Assembly: GCF_018613535.1 (NCBI RefSeq)
Contig: NZ_JAGGQB010000009.1
Location: 24,001-88,000, forward strand
Length of the DNA stretch: 64,000 bases
From: Bacillus sp. ISL-51
GTDB taxonomy: Bacteria > Bacillota > Bacilli > Bacillales > Bacillaceae
Reading direction: 5' to 3'
In this document: piece after piece, positions 1 through 11,323 of the stretch
How positions within the stretch are numbered: position 1 is the stretch's first letter
How the letters are laid out: each line of letters begins with the position of its first letter
Translations under genes and position numbers: made by a program
Notes under the pieces: generated by a model
The model's database searches: none
Seen by the model: only the letters and a program-made list of their open reading frames with translations
What the model was told of the DNA's origin: nothing

Positions 1-1
1 C

Positions 2-1877
<1,876 letters not shown>

Positions 1878-1944
1878 TTGTGATGTCCGGCAGACGTACT
1901 TGGCTGCCGGGACATTCTCATGTCATGTAAAAGGGGGAATCACG

Positions 1945-3360
1945 TTGGATGTTCATAAAGGCAGCGGCACTCAATTGAAGCGCACCATGAAAAGCAGGCA
2001 TTTATTTATGATTTCATTGGGCGGCGTCATTGGGACGGGGCTGTTTCTGAGTACAGGTTATACATTGAGCCAAGCGGGACCCGGCGGGACGATACTCGCC
2101 TACTTAATCGGCGGCTTCATGATGTATCTTGTCATGCAGTGCCTCGGAGAATTATCGGTAGCCATGCCCGTGACCGGATCGTTTCAAACGTACGCGACGA
2201 CATTCATCGGGCCGTCTACCGGATTTATGGTGGGCATCATGTACTGGGTGAATTGGGTGGTGACGGTAGGCTCAGAGTTTACCGCCTCCGGCATTCTCAT
2301 GCAGCGCTGGTTTCCCCACAGCAGTGTCTGGATGTGGAGCGTGATTTTTGCCGTTCTCCTTTTCGCGGCCAATGCGTTCTCGGTTAAATTATTCGCGGAG
2401 ACAGAGTTTTGGTTTTCCAGCGTCAAAATTGTCACCATTCTTTTATTTATTATTTTAGGCGGCGCCGCGATGTTCGGCCTGATCTCATTACACGGAGCGG
2501 CTGAAGCCCCGATGCTGTCGAATTTCACTGATCACGGCGGACTGTTTCCGAACGGCTTTCTCGCGGTTTTTATCGCCATGATATCCGTAAGCTTCGCCTT
2601 TTCAGGGACGGAACTGATCGGAATTACAGCGGGAGAAACCGCAAATCCGGCAAAAGATATTCCGCGTTCGATCCGAAATGTCGCCTGGAGAACGGTGATC
2701 TTTTTTATCGGCGCAATCTTTGTGTTATCCGGCCTGATTTCCTGGAAAAAAGCCGGTGTCATTGAAAGCCCGTTTGTGGCGGTCTTTTCCCAGATCGGGA
2801 TTCCTTATGCCGCAGATATTATGAATTTTGTTATTTTAACGGCACTGCTTTCTGTAGCAAACTCTGGGCTGTACGCCTCCACCCGGATGCTCTGGTCTTT
2901 GGCCAATGAAAATATGATCAGCTCCCGCTTCAAAAAAATCACTCCGAAGGGCATTCCGCTGAACGCCTTAATCGCCAGTATGGCCGTATCTTCCTTATCC
3001 TTAATCTCCAGTATTGTTGCTCCGGGGACGGTATACGTGGTGCTGGTGGCGATTGCGGGGTTTGCCGGAGTGGTTGTATGGATGAGTATTGCGCTGTCTC
3101 AGCTTTTGTTTCGGAAGGACTTTCTTAAAAAGGGCGGAAAGGTCACAGATTTAACCTTTCGCACGCCGCTTTACCCTCTCGTTCCCATCGCTGCAATGAT
3201 CTTATGCTTTGCTTCCTGCATAGGCCTTGCGTTTGATCCCAATCAGAGAATTGCCCTTTTTTGCGGAATCCCTTGTATTATCCTTTGCTACCTTATTCGC
3301 TTTTTTAAGAAAGGGCAGCCGAAAGAAGCCGTCCGTGAGATACAGAAAACAATGTCATAA
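1945..3360 (+). CDS. hutM: Histidine permease
   Basis: Amino-acid/polyamine/organocation family permease importing histidine for the Hut pathway. About 12 hydrophobic segments are visible, starting with the conserved [15 protein letters not shown] helix 1 motif. The TTG at 1945 behind AAGGGGGAAT gives 471 residues, close to B. subtilis HutM (about 475); an ATG at 1987 is an alternative giving a 14-residue shorter product. It is the last gene of the operon and is followed at once by a terminator shared with pdp. Confidence 0.93.
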   Translation: MDVHKGSGTQLKRTMKSRHLFMISLGGVIGTGLFLSTGYTLSQAGPGGTILAYLIGGFMMYLVMQCLGELSVAMPVTGSFQTYATTFIGPSTGFMVGIMYWVNWVVTVGSEFTASGILMQRWFPHSSVWMWSVIFAVLLFAANAFSVKLFAETEFWFSSVKIVTILLFIILGGAAMFGLISLHGAAEAPMLSNFTDHGGLFPNGFLAVFIAMISVSFAFSGTELIGITAGETANPAKDIPRSIRNVAWRTVIFFIGAIFVLSGLISWKKAGVIESPFVAVFSQIGIPYAADIMNFVILTALLSVANSGLYASTRMLWSLANENMISSRFKKITPKGIPLNALIASMAVSSLSLISSIVAPGTVYVVLVAIAGFAGVVVWMSIALSQLLFRKDFLKKGGKVTDLTFRTPLYPLVPIAAMILCFASCIGLAFDPNQRIALFCGIPCIILCYLIRFFKKGQPKEAVREIQKTMS

Positions 3361-3391
3361 AAAACGGCACATACCGATGAAGTATGTGCCG
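3359..3391. terminator. Bidirectional intrinsic terminator between hutM and pdp
   Basis: Perfect 10-bp stem (CGGCACATAC / GTATGTGCCG) with a 7-base loop. On the minus strand it is followed by a run of T (A6 at 3359–3364 on plus). On the plus strand the tail is pyrimidine-rich but weaker. Confidence 0.8.
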
Positions 3392-3404
3392 CTTCTCTAT
3401 TTTC

Positions 3405-4706
3405 TTATTCCGTAATCAGCGTATGAATCAGCTTCGGCGCTTCCGCCTTTTCCGCAATGCGGATGTTGTCATAGATTTTAGTGATGACTTCGTCAACGTT
3501 TTCGCGGTTGGCGTAAAGGGTGACGAGCGCCTCGCCTTTATCGACTTTGTCTCCGACTTTTTTGCGGAGCATGATGCCGACGGCCAGGTCGATATCGTCT
3601 TCTTTTGTTGCGCGCCCCGCGCCCAACAGCATGGCCGCGACGCCGATTTCGTCAGCAACGATTTCTGATACGACACCCGCTTCCTTTGCAGGAACGTCAA
3701 TTTTGTATGCCGCCTGCGGGAGTTTGGACGGATCGTCAACGACAGAGCCGTCACCGCCTTGGTTGTTCAGGAATTCCTTAAATTTCTCAAGCGCTTTGCC
3801 ATTTTTCATTACTTCCTGAAGCTTGGCTCTCGCTTCCTCCAATGTCTCGGCTTTTTTCGCTAAAACGACCATTTGGCTGCCGAGCGTGAGGACAAGTTCG
3901 TTTAAATCTTCCGGGCCTTCTCCCCTCAAGGTATCAATGGCCTCTTCAACCTCAAGCGCGTTTCCGATCGCATAACCGAGCGGCTGCGACATATCAGAAA
4001 TGACAGCCATCGTCTGGCGCCCTACATTGTTTCCGATACGCACCATCGCTTTGGCGAGGTTCACGGCGTCTTCGTCCGTTTTCATAAATGCGCCCGCTCC
4101 TGTTTTTACATCAAGCACGATCGCATCCGCCCCTGCGGCGATTTTTTTACTCATAATAGAGCTTGCGATCAGCGGAATGGAATTCACCGTTCCCGTCACA
4201 TCACGAAGCGCGTACAGTTTTTTATCAGCAGGCGTCAAATTGCCGCTTTGGCCGATGACGGCTACCTTGTCGCGGTTTACAAGCTTGATGAATTCATCTT
4301 TTGACAGTTCCACATGAAACCCTTCAATGGCTTCCAGTTTATCAATGGTTCCGCCGGTATGTCCGAGGCCGCGGCCGGACATTTTAGCGACGGGAACACC
4401 GAGAGCTGCGACAAGCGGAGCGAGTACAAGTGTTGTCGTGTCGCCGACCCCGCCCGTTGAGTGCTTATCAACCTTAATGCCTTCAATTGCAGAAAGATCA
4501 ATCGTTTCTCCTGAGTTTACCATCGCCATAGTGAGATCAGCGCGTTCTTGATCCGTCATATCCTGAAAGAAAATCGCCATCGCCAGTGCGCTTGCTTGGT
4601 AATCCGGGATGCTGCCGTCCGTATATCCTTTTACGAAAAATTGAATTTCTTCCGTTGTCAGTTCTTTTCCGTTTTGTTTTTTTATAATAAGATCTACCAT
4701 TCTCAT
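3405..4706 (-). CDS. pdp: Pyrimidine-nucleoside phosphorylase
   Basis: Phosphorolyses thymidine, deoxyuridine and uridine to base plus (deoxy)ribose-1-phosphate. The protein has 433 residues, full length for the family. The phosphate-binding loop [12 protein letters not shown] near residue 82 and the [11 protein letters not shown] motif are intact, and the C-terminal PYNP_C-like domain ends in LIHTLITE as in B. subtilis Pdp. It is last in the deoC-nupC-pdp operon, 27 bases after nupC. The ATG at 4706 is chosen (MRMVDLI, as in the orthologue). Confidence 0.97.
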   Translation of the reverse strand: MRMVDLIIKKQNGKELTTEEIQFFVKGYTDGSIPDYQASALAMAIFFQDMTDQERADLTMAMVNSGETIDLSAIEGIKVDKHSTGGVGDTTTLVLAPLVAALGVPVAKMSGRGLGHTGGTIDKLEAIEGFHVELSKDEFIKLVNRDKVAVIGQSGNLTPADKKLYALRDVTGTVNSIPLIASSIMSKKIAAGADAIVLDVKTGAGAFMKTDEDAVNLAKAMVRIGNNVGRQTMAVISDMSQPLGYAIGNALEVEEAIDTLRGEGPEDLNELVLTLGSQMVVLAKKAETLEEARAKLQEVMKNGKALEKFKEFLNNQGGDGSVVDDPSKLPQAAYKIDVPAKEAGVVSEIVADEIGVAAMLLGAGRATKEDDIDLAVGIMLRKKVGDKVDKGEALVTLYANRENVDEVITKIYDNIRIAEKAEAPKLIHTLITE

Positions 4707-4733
4707 GTTAAGTCACCTATCCTTCGTTTATGG

Positions 4734-5915
4734 TCAGTAAATCAATCCGACGATTGCCGCTGTTAAGAAGCTGACAAGCGTGGCGCCGTATAATAATTTC
4801 AATCCGAACCGCGCGACGACGTTTCCTTGCTTTTCATTTAATCCTTTCACCGCGCCCGTGATAATCCCGATGGACGAGAAGTTAGCAAATGAAACAAGGA
4901 AAACAGATACAACTGCCTGCGTATGCGCGCTGAAATGAAAACTTCCGGACGAGAGCGTCTGCATGGCGACAAATTCATTCGATACCATTTTAGTTGCCAT
5001 TATGCTTCCGGCGCTTACCGCTTCATTCCACGGAATGCCGACTAAAAACGCAAATGGCGCGAATACATATCCAAGCAGCGCCTGGAAAGTAATGCCGAAG
5101 ACCGCGCTAAAGATTCCATTAATCAAAGCAATTAGCGCTACAAATCCGATCAGCATCGCCGCTACGACAACGGCGACTCTGAATCCATCCATTATATACT
5201 CACCGAGCACTTCAAAAAAGGATTGTTTTTCTTCTTCAGGGACGACAATGATATCCTCTTCTTTGCTCACGTCATACGGGTTGATGATCGAAGCGATAAT
5301 AAATCCGCCGAATAAGTTCAGCACGAGCGCCGTCACGACATATTCAGGTTTCAGCATTGTCATATAAGAGCCGACAATAGACATGGAAACCGTCGACATC
5401 GCTGATGCGCAAAGCGTATACAAGCGCTGCTCTGATAGAAAGCCGAGCTGCTTTTTCAGGCTGATGAAAACTTCTGATTGCCCTAAGATCGCTGATGCGA
5501 CTGCGTTGTAAGATTCAATTTTTCCCATTCCGTTCACCTTGCTTAAAGCAAGACCGATATATTTTGTGATCAAGGGGAGGATCTTCCAATGCTGCAATAT
5601 TCCGATTAAAGCGGAAATAAAGACGATCGGCAGAAGCACGCTTATGAAGAATGTGGTCTGTTTCGCATTCACAAGCCCGCCGAACACGAAGTTGATCCCT
5701 TCTGATGCATATTCCAGCAAGTAGTTAAATCCTTTTGCAAAGCCGCCGACAAGATAATTACCGATACCGGTGTTGAGGAGAATATAGCCAAGAATCAGCT
5801 GCAGAACAAGCATGACTGCTATCGGCCGAATTTTAACTCTCTTTTTCCCATTGCTGATGAGCCAGGCGAGACCTAAAAACACAATGATTCCAATGATTCC
5901 GATAAGATACTTCAT
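4734..5915 (-). CDS. nupC: Pyrimidine nucleoside:H+ symporter (CNT family)
   Basis: Imports pyrimidine (deoxy)nucleosides feeding pdp and deoC. It is a 393-residue polytopic concentrative nucleoside transporter with an N-terminal helix, the core domain containing SEVFISLKKQLGFLSEQRLYT, and a C-terminal helix pair. Start ATG at 5915 has AAAAGGAG upstream. It sits between deoC and pdp, which fits a single catabolic operon repressed by DeoR. Confidence 0.96.
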   Translation of the reverse strand: MKYLIGIIGIIVFLGLAWLISNGKKRVKIRPIAVMLVLQLILGYILLNTGIGNYLVGGFAKGFNYLLEYASEGINFVFGGLVNAKQTTFFISVLLPIVFISALIGILQHWKILPLITKYIGLALSKVNGMGKIESYNAVASAILGQSEVFISLKKQLGFLSEQRLYTLCASAMSTVSMSIVGSYMTMLKPEYVVTALVLNLFGGFIIASIINPYDVSKEEDIIVVPEEEKQSFFEVLGEYIMDGFRVAVVVAAMLIGFVALIALINGIFSAVFGITFQALLGYVFAPFAFLVGIPWNEAVSAGSIMATKMVSNEFVAMQTLSSGSFHFSAHTQAVVSVFLVSFANFSSIGIITGAVKGLNEKQGNVVARFGLKLLYGATLVSFLTAAIVGLIY

Positions 5916-5933
5916 GTGTGTTCTCCTTTTATT

Positions 5934-5947
5934 TGTATTCGCTTACA
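5934..5947. promoter_or_regulatory. Candidate CcpA catabolite-responsive element (cre)
   Basis: On the minus strand the 14-mer TGTAAGCGAATACA fits the cre consensus TGWAANCGNTNWCA with one mismatch. It lies between deoC and nupC, inside the operon, where a roadblock cre would act. Carbon-catabolite control of this operon is known in B. subtilis; this precise site is an inference. Confidence 0.5.
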
Positions 5948-6008
5948 ATTTTTCATGCACGAACGAAAGAGAGGAGATGACGGAAGCAAAACGCTTCCGC
6001 ACCTTTCC

Positions 6009-6677
6009 TTAATAATTGTCGCTGCTGCCGCCGTCGCCGCCTACGATGGATACGCCCGCACTTGCGCCGATCCGGCTCGCGCCCGCAGCAATCATGCTGT
6101 CAACATCAGCTTTCGTTCTGATGCCGCCTGATGCTTTTACTCCGATGTTCGGTCCGACTGTTTTGCGCATCAAAGCGATATCCTCAGCCGTTGCCCCGCC
6201 TGTAGAAAACCCTGTTGACGTTTTGACGAAATCAGCGCCGGCAGAAACCGCCAAGCGGCATGCGCGCTCTTTTTCTTCATCTGTCAGCAGGCATGTTTCG
6301 ATGATGACTTTGACAAGCGCTTTTTGTGCCGCAGCTTCGACAACCGCGCGGATGTCAGCCTCGACTGCATCGTTATCGCCGTCTTTTAAAGCGCCTATAT
6401 TGATGACCATATCAACTTCAGTTGCCCCTTTTGAGATGGCATCCCTCGTTTCAAATGCTTTCGTTTCCGTTGTAGCCGCGCCGAGCGGAAAGCCGATAAC
6501 AGTACAAACGTCAACACCTGTGCCCTTTAGTTCTTTTGCCGCGAGTTTTACCCAAGTCGGGTTCACACAAACGGAAGCGAACTTGTATTCTTTTGCTTCT
6601 TTTATCAGTTGTAAAATATCTGCTTTTTGTGTATGCGGTTTCAAAGCAGTATGGTCTATTTGACTTGCAATTGACAT
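6009..6677 (-). CDS. deoC: Deoxyribose-phosphate aldolase
   Basis: Cleaves 2-deoxyribose-5-phosphate to acetaldehyde and glyceraldehyde-3-phosphate. The 222-residue class I aldolase TIM barrel carries the Schiff-base lysine in [13 protein letters not shown] and the motifs CVNP and KVIIET. ATG at 6677 ([15 protein letters not shown]) is preferred over an upstream GTG at 6686 because of AAAGGAAG spacing and the orthologue N-terminus. It is the first gene of deoC-nupC-pdp. Confidence 0.96.
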   Translation of the reverse strand: MSIASQIDHTALKPHTQKADILQLIKEAKEYKFASVCVNPTWVKLAAKELKGTGVDVCTVIGFPLGAATTETKAFETRDAISKGATEVDMVINIGALKDGDNDAVEADIRAVVEAAAQKALVKVIIETCLLTDEEKERACRLAVSAGADFVKTSTGFSTGGATAEDIALMRKTVGPNIGVKASGGIRTKADVDSMIAAGASRIGASAGVSIVGGDGGSSDNY

Positions 6678-6709
6678 TGTATGCACTTCCTTTTTACTAG
6701 GATACGTTT

Positions 6710-6738
6710 AGAATAACCGAATTTTGAACATATGTAAA
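6710..6738 (-). promoter_or_regulatory. Sigma-A promoter of deoC-nupC-pdp
   Basis: Minus strand: -35 TTTACA (6733–6738), 17-base spacer, -10 TATTCT (6710–6715). A DeoR half site occupies the spacer. Confidence 0.65.
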
Positions 6739-6761
6739 TTGGTAAATGAAATTATGTTCAA
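6724..6761. promoter_or_regulatory. Probable DeoR operator half sites
   Basis: Two inverted 9-mers, TTGAACATA (6724–6732) and TATGTTCAA (6753–6761), are separated by 20 bases. One falls between -35 and -10 of the deoC promoter, the other just upstream of -35. This layout is expected for DeoR repression of dra/deoC in B. subtilis. Confidence 0.65.
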
Positions 6762-6767
6762 TAATTG

Positions 6768-7709
6768 TCACATTTCTTGAACGAGTACTTTGGCCGTATG
6801 CTGATCGACAATCAGGACATTCGCATATTTTCCGGCCAGCGCCCCGTGAATGGCCGGGACTTTTCTGCTGCCGCCCGCAACCAGGATGGAACGCTCCTTC
6901 ATTTTTAAATCAGCTAGCTCCACACCGATTGTCCTATCGTTAATACTGCTGCTGCAAATATTGCCCCCGGCGTCAAAGAAACGTGAACAAATATCACCGA
7001 CTCCGTGTTTTTTCAGCAATTGCTTTTCTTCTTCGCGGAAATAACCGAGTCTGAAAAGCAGCGCCTCATCCCGAACGGTTCCTACCGTAAACAAAGCGAT
7101 ATTGGCTTGTTTGCCCATTTCAATGATCCGCTTAATATGCCTGTCCTGCTCCACCATGTTTTTCACATCGGCATTGTCAAATATAACGGGCAGCGGCAAA
7201 TATCTCGGCATCGTCTGGAAAGCCTCGGCAAACAGCTGAATCGTTTCTGATGAATACGTATTGACATTGGAATGGCTGATGCCGCCTTTCAGCTGCACCA
7301 CTTCAACGCTCTTCACCTGCTTCGGTTCCATATTCCGGGCCATTTGGTACATTGTCGTTCCCCAGCTTACACCGAGAATGTCGCCATCCTTTACGGTTTT
7401 ATGCATATAGTCTGCGCCGTAGCGGCTCAAGTAATGTGTAATGGCAGGGTAATCGGCACTGGGAGAAAAGACGACGTGCGCCTCAAGCAGACCGTATTTC
7501 TCCTCCAGCTTCGCACCGAGTTCATCCAAATCCTCAAACGGGTCCATGACACGGATTTGGACATATCCTTTTTCTTTGGCATACTGAAGCAGCCTCGAAA
7601 CGGTCGGGCGTGACAGGTTAAGCTGTTCCGCGATTTGCTGCTGGCTGTAATCCGATTGATAATATAGTTTTGCGGCTTCTATGCTGAGCTGCTGTTTTTC
7701 ACGATCCAT
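6768..7709 (-). CDS. deoR: Deoxyribonucleoside operon repressor (SorC/DeoR family)
   Basis: Repressor of deoC-nupC-pdp, relieved by deoxyribose-5-phosphate. It has 313 residues: an N-terminal HTH (YSQQQIAEQLNLSRPTVSRLL, about residues 20–40), then a SorC-type sugar-phosphate-binding domain. The start is ATG at 7709 behind GGAGG (MDREKQQLS, as in B. subtilis); an open frame extends 8 codons further without a ribosome site. It is encoded upstream of deoC on the same strand, separated by the operator region. Confidence 0.95.
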   Translation of the reverse strand: MDREKQQLSIEAAKLYYQSDYSQQQIAEQLNLSRPTVSRLLQYAKEKGYVQIRVMDPFEDLDELGAKLEEKYGLLEAHVVFSPSADYPAITHYLSRYGADYMHKTVKDGDILGVSWGTTMYQMARNMEPKQVKSVEVVQLKGGISHSNVNTYSSETIQLFAEAFQTMPRYLPLPVIFDNADVKNMVEQDRHIKRIIEMGKQANIALFTVGTVRDEALLFRLGYFREEEKQLLKKHGVGDICSRFFDAGGNICSSSINDRTIGVELADLKMKERSILVAGGSRKVPAIHGALAGKYANVLIVDQHTAKVLVQEM

Positions 7710-8105
7710 ATCGAGCCTCCAGATTAGAATCAATATTTTCTATTTATTTTTACGTATTTCAATTTATTTTAACATTGAAGTACTGTATACGCTCCATTAT
7801 CGGATGGTTTAATACACTTAAAAGTGATATTTGAAGACAAATTAATAAAAAACGCTCAATATATAAGGTATTTCTAAAAATGACTATGATTAAAAGCTAT
7901 TTGCTTAATCATTTAAACAATTATAGGAATTTAATCTCCTGTTAAGAAACATTTATATTCCTGGTTACGACTTTAAATATATACACCTGAAGCATACCTC
8001 ATAAAGTAATGAAAGACTATCGCCCTTTATTTTTCAATATTATCTCGCGATCTATGTTAAATGGTAACTATAAGAATAAATACTCAAAAAAATAGAAAAA
8101 AATAG
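7710..8105. other. AT-rich intergenic spacer, left edge of the island
   Basis: About 400 bases without a convincing gene on either strand. Base composition changes here from the deo backbone to strongly AT-rich, so the left boundary of the inserted cluster probably lies in this spacer. No tRNA, attachment repeat or transposon end was recognised. Confidence 0.5.
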
Positions 8106-8134
8106 TTGACATGTAAAAATAATATAGTTAATAT
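8106..8134 (+). promoter_or_regulatory. Sigma-A promoter for the exported-protein/ABC cluster
   Basis: Perfect -35 TTGACA (8106–8111), exactly 17 bases, then -10 TAATAT (8129–8134), about 45 bases before the lipoprotein start. It is the best promoter seen ahead of the cluster. Confidence 0.6.
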
Positions 8135-8180
8135 AAGCTTATTGAATTTTTTTCGAGTAAATAAGAGGAAGTGTTCTTTA

Positions 8181-8759
8181 ATGAAGAAATTAATCTTTTT
8201 ACTATTTTTCACAGTATCCCTCTTAATGATTTCTGCTTGTGGCAAAAATAATGAAGTCAAGATGGTTACAGATTCGGTATCAGAACCAATAGTTGTAATA
8301 ACAGATACCTCTAAAGACCCTAAGAGCGAAAATAATGACTTTTGGTTAGACTCTGAATCGAAAAATATTTATTTCAAAAAAATATTTTGGTCATCTGATT
8401 TTAAGAATGGTCCTTTTTACAGTAAACAAGTAGAGACGAATAATGCTGACATTAAAAAATTACTTAAAGGAAAAAAGACTGATATTGTCCCACTCCCAAA
8501 ACATAATAAGATTGAAATGGTTAAGGAATTAAAGCATCCTACACCAAATTACATACTTGGAAAGATAAGTGGTGAAAACGGGCAAGAAATTACATGGAAA
8601 CAAACTTACAAAGATCCTGGACCTGATACAGATTTTCAAATCAAATTACCATCTTTCAAAGGAAAATCAGCAGTTGTTTCTCTTCGGTTTATTTGGTTGA
8701 ATGAAAATCATGACTGTTACGGTGTGGCAGACAAGATTTTTAATATAAAAAAAATATAG
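8181..8759 (+). CDS. Lipoprotein of unknown function, first gene of the AT-rich cluster
   Basis: A 192-residue predicted lipoprotein: N-terminal MKK, a hydrophobic stretch and lipobox ISAC with the lipidated cysteine near residue 21. The rest is hydrophilic, lysine/asparagine-rich and shows no domain I recognise. ATG at 8181 follows AGAGGAAG; a longer frame to 8106 overlaps the promoter and is rejected. It precedes the first secreted protein by 11 bases. Position suggests a surface accessory or self-protection partner of the exported proteins (inference). Confidence 0.75.
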   Translation: MKKLIFLLFFTVSLLMISACGKNNEVKMVTDSVSEPIVVITDTSKDPKSENNDFWLDSESKNIYFKKIFWSSDFKNGPFYSKQVETNNADIKKLLKGKKTDIVPLPKHNKIEMVKELKHPTPNYILGKISGENGQEITWKQTYKDPGPDTDFQIKLPSFKGKSAVVSLRFIWLNENHDCYGVADKIFNIKKI

Positions 8760-8770
8760 AGGTGACTTAG

Positions 8771-9202
8771 GTGAAAAAAAAGTTAATTGTATTTATGCTT
8801 CTTTTTGGGGTTAGTTTTACTTCTTTAGGTACTGCCAAATTATTAGCGGCCAGCCCACCAGATGGAAACTTTGTAGACACTAAATTTCATTTTGGGTTCT
8901 TGAAGGGAAACCCTTATGATGAGACAACTGAACGTGACAAATACCGAACAACTTATGTATATCAAAATGTAAAAGATGTTAATATTGCTTATACATCTTG
9001 GGTTAAAGCCAAAGGGCATGATGCTTCCCACGGGCATAATTATACAGTAAGAAAAAAAGGCGTAGTATTAATGACAAACTATGCAGTTGAAGATTATAGA
9101 AGTTGGTGGGCGGATTACGTAAACACTTCTATTGCAGCTAAAAAAAATGGAAACGGCCACTCTAATGGCGTATGGAGTCCTGACTACGATAAATATTCGT
9201 GA
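8771..9202 (+). CDS. Secreted DUF2712-like protein, copy 1
   Basis: A 143-residue protein with GTG start behind GAGGTGA. The signal peptide covers residues 1–26 (KKK, hydrophobic core, cleavage after LLA), leaving a 117-residue mature protein without cysteine. The mature part has an aromatic FHFGFLKGNPYDE block, a KYRTTYVY block, a histidine-rich GHDASHGHNYTVRKKG block and the tail SIAAKKNGNGHSNGVW. This arrangement (F-x-F start, RYRxT, VN-x-x-Y-S, final G-x-W) resembles DUF2712 proteins as I remember them; not verified. Function unknown; a bacteriocin-like role is possible. It is paralogous to the next gene. Confidence 0.75.
   Translation: MKKKLIVFMLLFGVSFTSLGTAKLLAASPPDGNFVDTKFHFGFLKGNPYDETTERDKYRTTYVYQNVKDVNIAYTSWVKAKGHDASHGHNYTVRKKGVVLMTNYAVEDYRSWWADYVNTSIAAKKNGNGHSNGVWSPDYDKYS
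9014..9075 (+). repeat. 62-bp block identical to 9470–9531 (copy 1)
   Basis: Inside copy 1 of the secreted protein pair. It begins GGGCATGATG and ends TTAATGAC and is identical base for base, synonymous sites included, to 9470–9531, while flanking parts of the two genes have diverged. Confidence 0.9.
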
Positions 9203-9235
9203 TAAAATGTGTTAGTTTCAGAAGGGAGTTAAAGT

Positions 9236-9640
9236 ATGAAGAAAAAGGTTTTTATTTTCGCTCTTATTATGGGGATGAGCTTTACTTTAATAGGTATTAA
9301 CAAAGTTTTTGCTACTACACCAAAAGATATGAATGCAAGTTATCATTTTGGATTTTTAAAAGGGAATCCATACGATGAGACTCGTAAGCTCACTAAATAT
9401 ACTAGAAGTGCTGTCTATCAAAGAGTAACAGATATAAATATTTCATATACATCTTGGGTTAAAGCAAATGGGCATGATGCTTCCCACGGGCATAATTATA
9501 CAGTAAGAAAAAAAGGCGTAGTATTAATGACGAATTATGCCCTTGAAGATTTTGGAACTAGAGGTACAGTATCAGCTTCAATTGCTGCTAAAAAAGATGG
9601 AAACGGCCATTCTAATGGAGTGTGGAGCTCCGATTATTGA
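9236..9640 (+). CDS. Secreted DUF2712-like protein, copy 2
   Basis: A 134-residue paralogue of the preceding gene with ATG behind AAGGGAG. The signal peptide is also 26 residues (cleavage after VFA), leaving 108 mature residues. The YHFGFLKGNPYDE block, the histidine-rich GHDASHGHNYTVRKKG block and the GNGHSNGVW tail are kept. The stretch between them is changed, and the C-terminal DKYS of copy 1 is missing. The pair could act as a two-component secreted factor, or one copy could be a variant. It lies 56 bases before the first permease gene. Confidence 0.75.
   Translation: MKKKVFIFALIMGMSFTLIGINKVFATTPKDMNASYHFGFLKGNPYDETRKLTKYTRSAVYQRVTDINISYTSWVKANGHDASHGHNYTVRKKGVVLMTNYALEDFGTRGTVSASIAAKKDGNGHSNGVWSSDY
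9470..9531 (+). repeat. 62-bp block identical to 9014–9075 (copy 2)
   Basis: Second copy of the identical block, in the same reading frame, encoding the GHDASHGHNYTVRKKG motif and the following VVLMT. It points to recent duplication or gene conversion. Confidence 0.9.
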
Positions 9641-9695
9641 TAATTTCTTAGGTACTGATTTTTCAGTACCTATTTACTTGTTAGAGGAGGATTCT

Positions 9696-10502
9696 ATGGG
9701 AGTACTAATTTTACACCGACTATTACATAAAAAATCATTTTATATCGCAATTTTAATCGGCTTATTTTGTTCTGTTGCTTATTTTTATACAGATGAACTT
9801 TTCTTAGAAGAATCAATTGAAAAAGACGGCGGAATAGCGTTTACACCTTATACCAAGTGGATGGGGATTGGTGGAATTTCAGACTATCCTACCTTGTTTC
9901 TGTTCCTTTTACCTGTAATAGCCTCTCTCCCATTAGCAGATTTATTCGCAAGTGATCAACGTACTGGCTATACACCTTTTTTATTTATAAGGAAAAAAGC
10001 AAGTTTATACTTTAAGGCTTTATTTGGATTGAATTTTGCCGCAGCTTTTATTACTGGAACGCTGCCTCTAATTGTTAATCTTTATTTATCTTTCATGAAG
10101 TTGCCTAATATTCCGCCTGATCGAGTTATCAATAATGAAATGCCTTTAGTAACAGGCTATACATTTTACCCTGATTTTTATTATAATCATCCATTATTAC
10201 ACATTTTATTCTATATATTACTAATCGGTTTGTTTTCTGGTGTATGGGCTACTTTTGCACTGAGTATAAGTATGTTATTTCACAATATGTTTATTGTTGT
10301 TTTATCACCGTTCGTACTTCAATTTATACTTAATACTGTATTTACAACGTTAGGACAAGATCAAATGCAAGCCAATAGTTTTTTGCAACAACAAGCACCC
10401 AATGGGGCAAGTTGGTCTGCAATGTGCTTTCAGTTAATAGGGATTATGCTTTTAAGTTCAATAATTTTTCTATTAGGAGTTCGCAAATATGTTCGTGATT
10501 AA
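9696..10502 (+). CDS. Polytopic membrane protein, ABC-2-type permease-like (1)
   Basis: A 268-residue protein with about six hydrophobic segments: one near the N-terminus (FYIAILIGLFCSVAYFY), a large exposed loop, and five more. ATG at 9696 follows TTAGAGGAGG; the frame runs open back to 9537 through the previous gene but without a ribosome site. The layout fits an ABC-2-type exporter/immunity permease subunit, and DUF2705-like membrane proteins are a possible relative (from memory). Its 3' end overlaps the next permease by 14 bases. Confidence 0.7.
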   Translation: MGVLILHRLLHKKSFYIAILIGLFCSVAYFYTDELFLEESIEKDGGIAFTPYTKWMGIGGISDYPTLFLFLLPVIASLPLADLFASDQRTGYTPFLFIRKKASLYFKALFGLNFAAAFITGTLPLIVNLYLSFMKLPNIPPDRVINNEMPLVTGYTFYPDFYYNHPLLHILFYILLIGLFSGVWATFALSISMLFHNMFIVVLSPFVLQFILNTVFTTLGQDQMQANSFLQQQAPNGASWSAMCFQLIGIMLLSSIIFLLGVRKYVRD

Positions 10503-11307
10503 GGAATGGAAAAACTTAATAGCTGATTTATGTGCGGATAAATGGAAGATATTGGGTTGGTTTTGCTTATTTATACTGACTATTCTTTTCTTAATTAAGA
10601 GCGCACGACTTGAAGATCTAAAAGGTACGATTAGTATTGCAGATGCAATGGATCAATTTTTCTCAATATATACATTTACCTTCCCTCTCAGTCCACTTTT
10701 TCTTTTATTTGTGTCTATTGGTGTTTTATCATTTTTCTCACTATTTCGTATCATTAGATACAGATCACGTTCAGAACTTTTTTTAGCTTTCATTGCTCGA
10801 TTGTTTGGTATTTCCTTATGTTTTACATTATTATTATTATTATTTGGATATATTATTAGTGGAATTTGGTGCGGTGATTTTGTACATTACTGGGACACAA
10901 CAGCAGGAACACCATTTATAAGATATGGAGACCAAATAAACCTCACATCTTTTTCAGGGATATGGATGATTACTCGTTATTTTATTACGAGTACTCTCGT
11001 GTTCTTTTTCATTTCGGCTGCTGTTAGTGCTATATATTTATTGTTATCAAATTACATATATAGTTTTATCGTTGTAATGTGTTTAATTATAATGGACCGT
11101 ATGATGAACAACTTTTATGATTTTTCAATTTTGCATGATCACTTATCATTAAATTTAGACCAATGGTTAGTACCAGAATCGTTTGAAACCACAGTCTTTC
11201 TTTTTACAGGCGGAACAATACTTTTATTTTCTATAATATATATACAAATGGTCAAAAAAGATTATTCAGATGGAAAAATTGATGAGAACAATGTTAAGAA
11301 GAACTAA
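10489..11307 (+). CDS. Polytopic membrane protein, ABC-2-type permease-like (2)
   Basis: A 272-residue protein with about six membrane segments and a charged C-terminal tail. It starts with ATG inside the end of the previous permease gene, so the two are probably made together as a heterodimeric channel. The ATPase gene follows after 16 bases. No substrate can be read from the sequence; the adjoining secreted proteins are the natural candidates (inference). Confidence 0.7.
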   Translation: MFVIKEWKNLIADLCADKWKILGWFCLFILTILFLIKSARLEDLKGTISIADAMDQFFSIYTFTFPLSPLFLLFVSIGVLSFFSLFRIIRYRSRSELFLAFIARLFGISLCFTLLLLLFGYIISGIWCGDFVHYWDTTAGTPFIRYGDQINLTSFSGIWMITRYFITSTLVFFFISAAVSAIYLLLSNYIYSFIVVMCLIIMDRMMNNFYDFSILHDHLSLNLDQWLVPESFETTVFLFTGGTILLFSIIYIQMVKKDYSDGKIDENNVKKN

Positions 11308-11323
11308 TAATGGAGGTTGAAAA

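Noticed and set aside
6016-6663. 215-codon plus-strand frame opposite deoC
   Set aside because: Antisense shadow caused by codon bias of deoC; low-complexity Ser/Ala composition.
8771-9640. Lactococcin-972 family assignment for the two secreted proteins
   Set aside because: Size and a late G-x-W element are suggestive, but the family's core pattern is absent and the neighbouring permeases are not of the usual lactococcin-972 type; DUF2712 resemblance is better.
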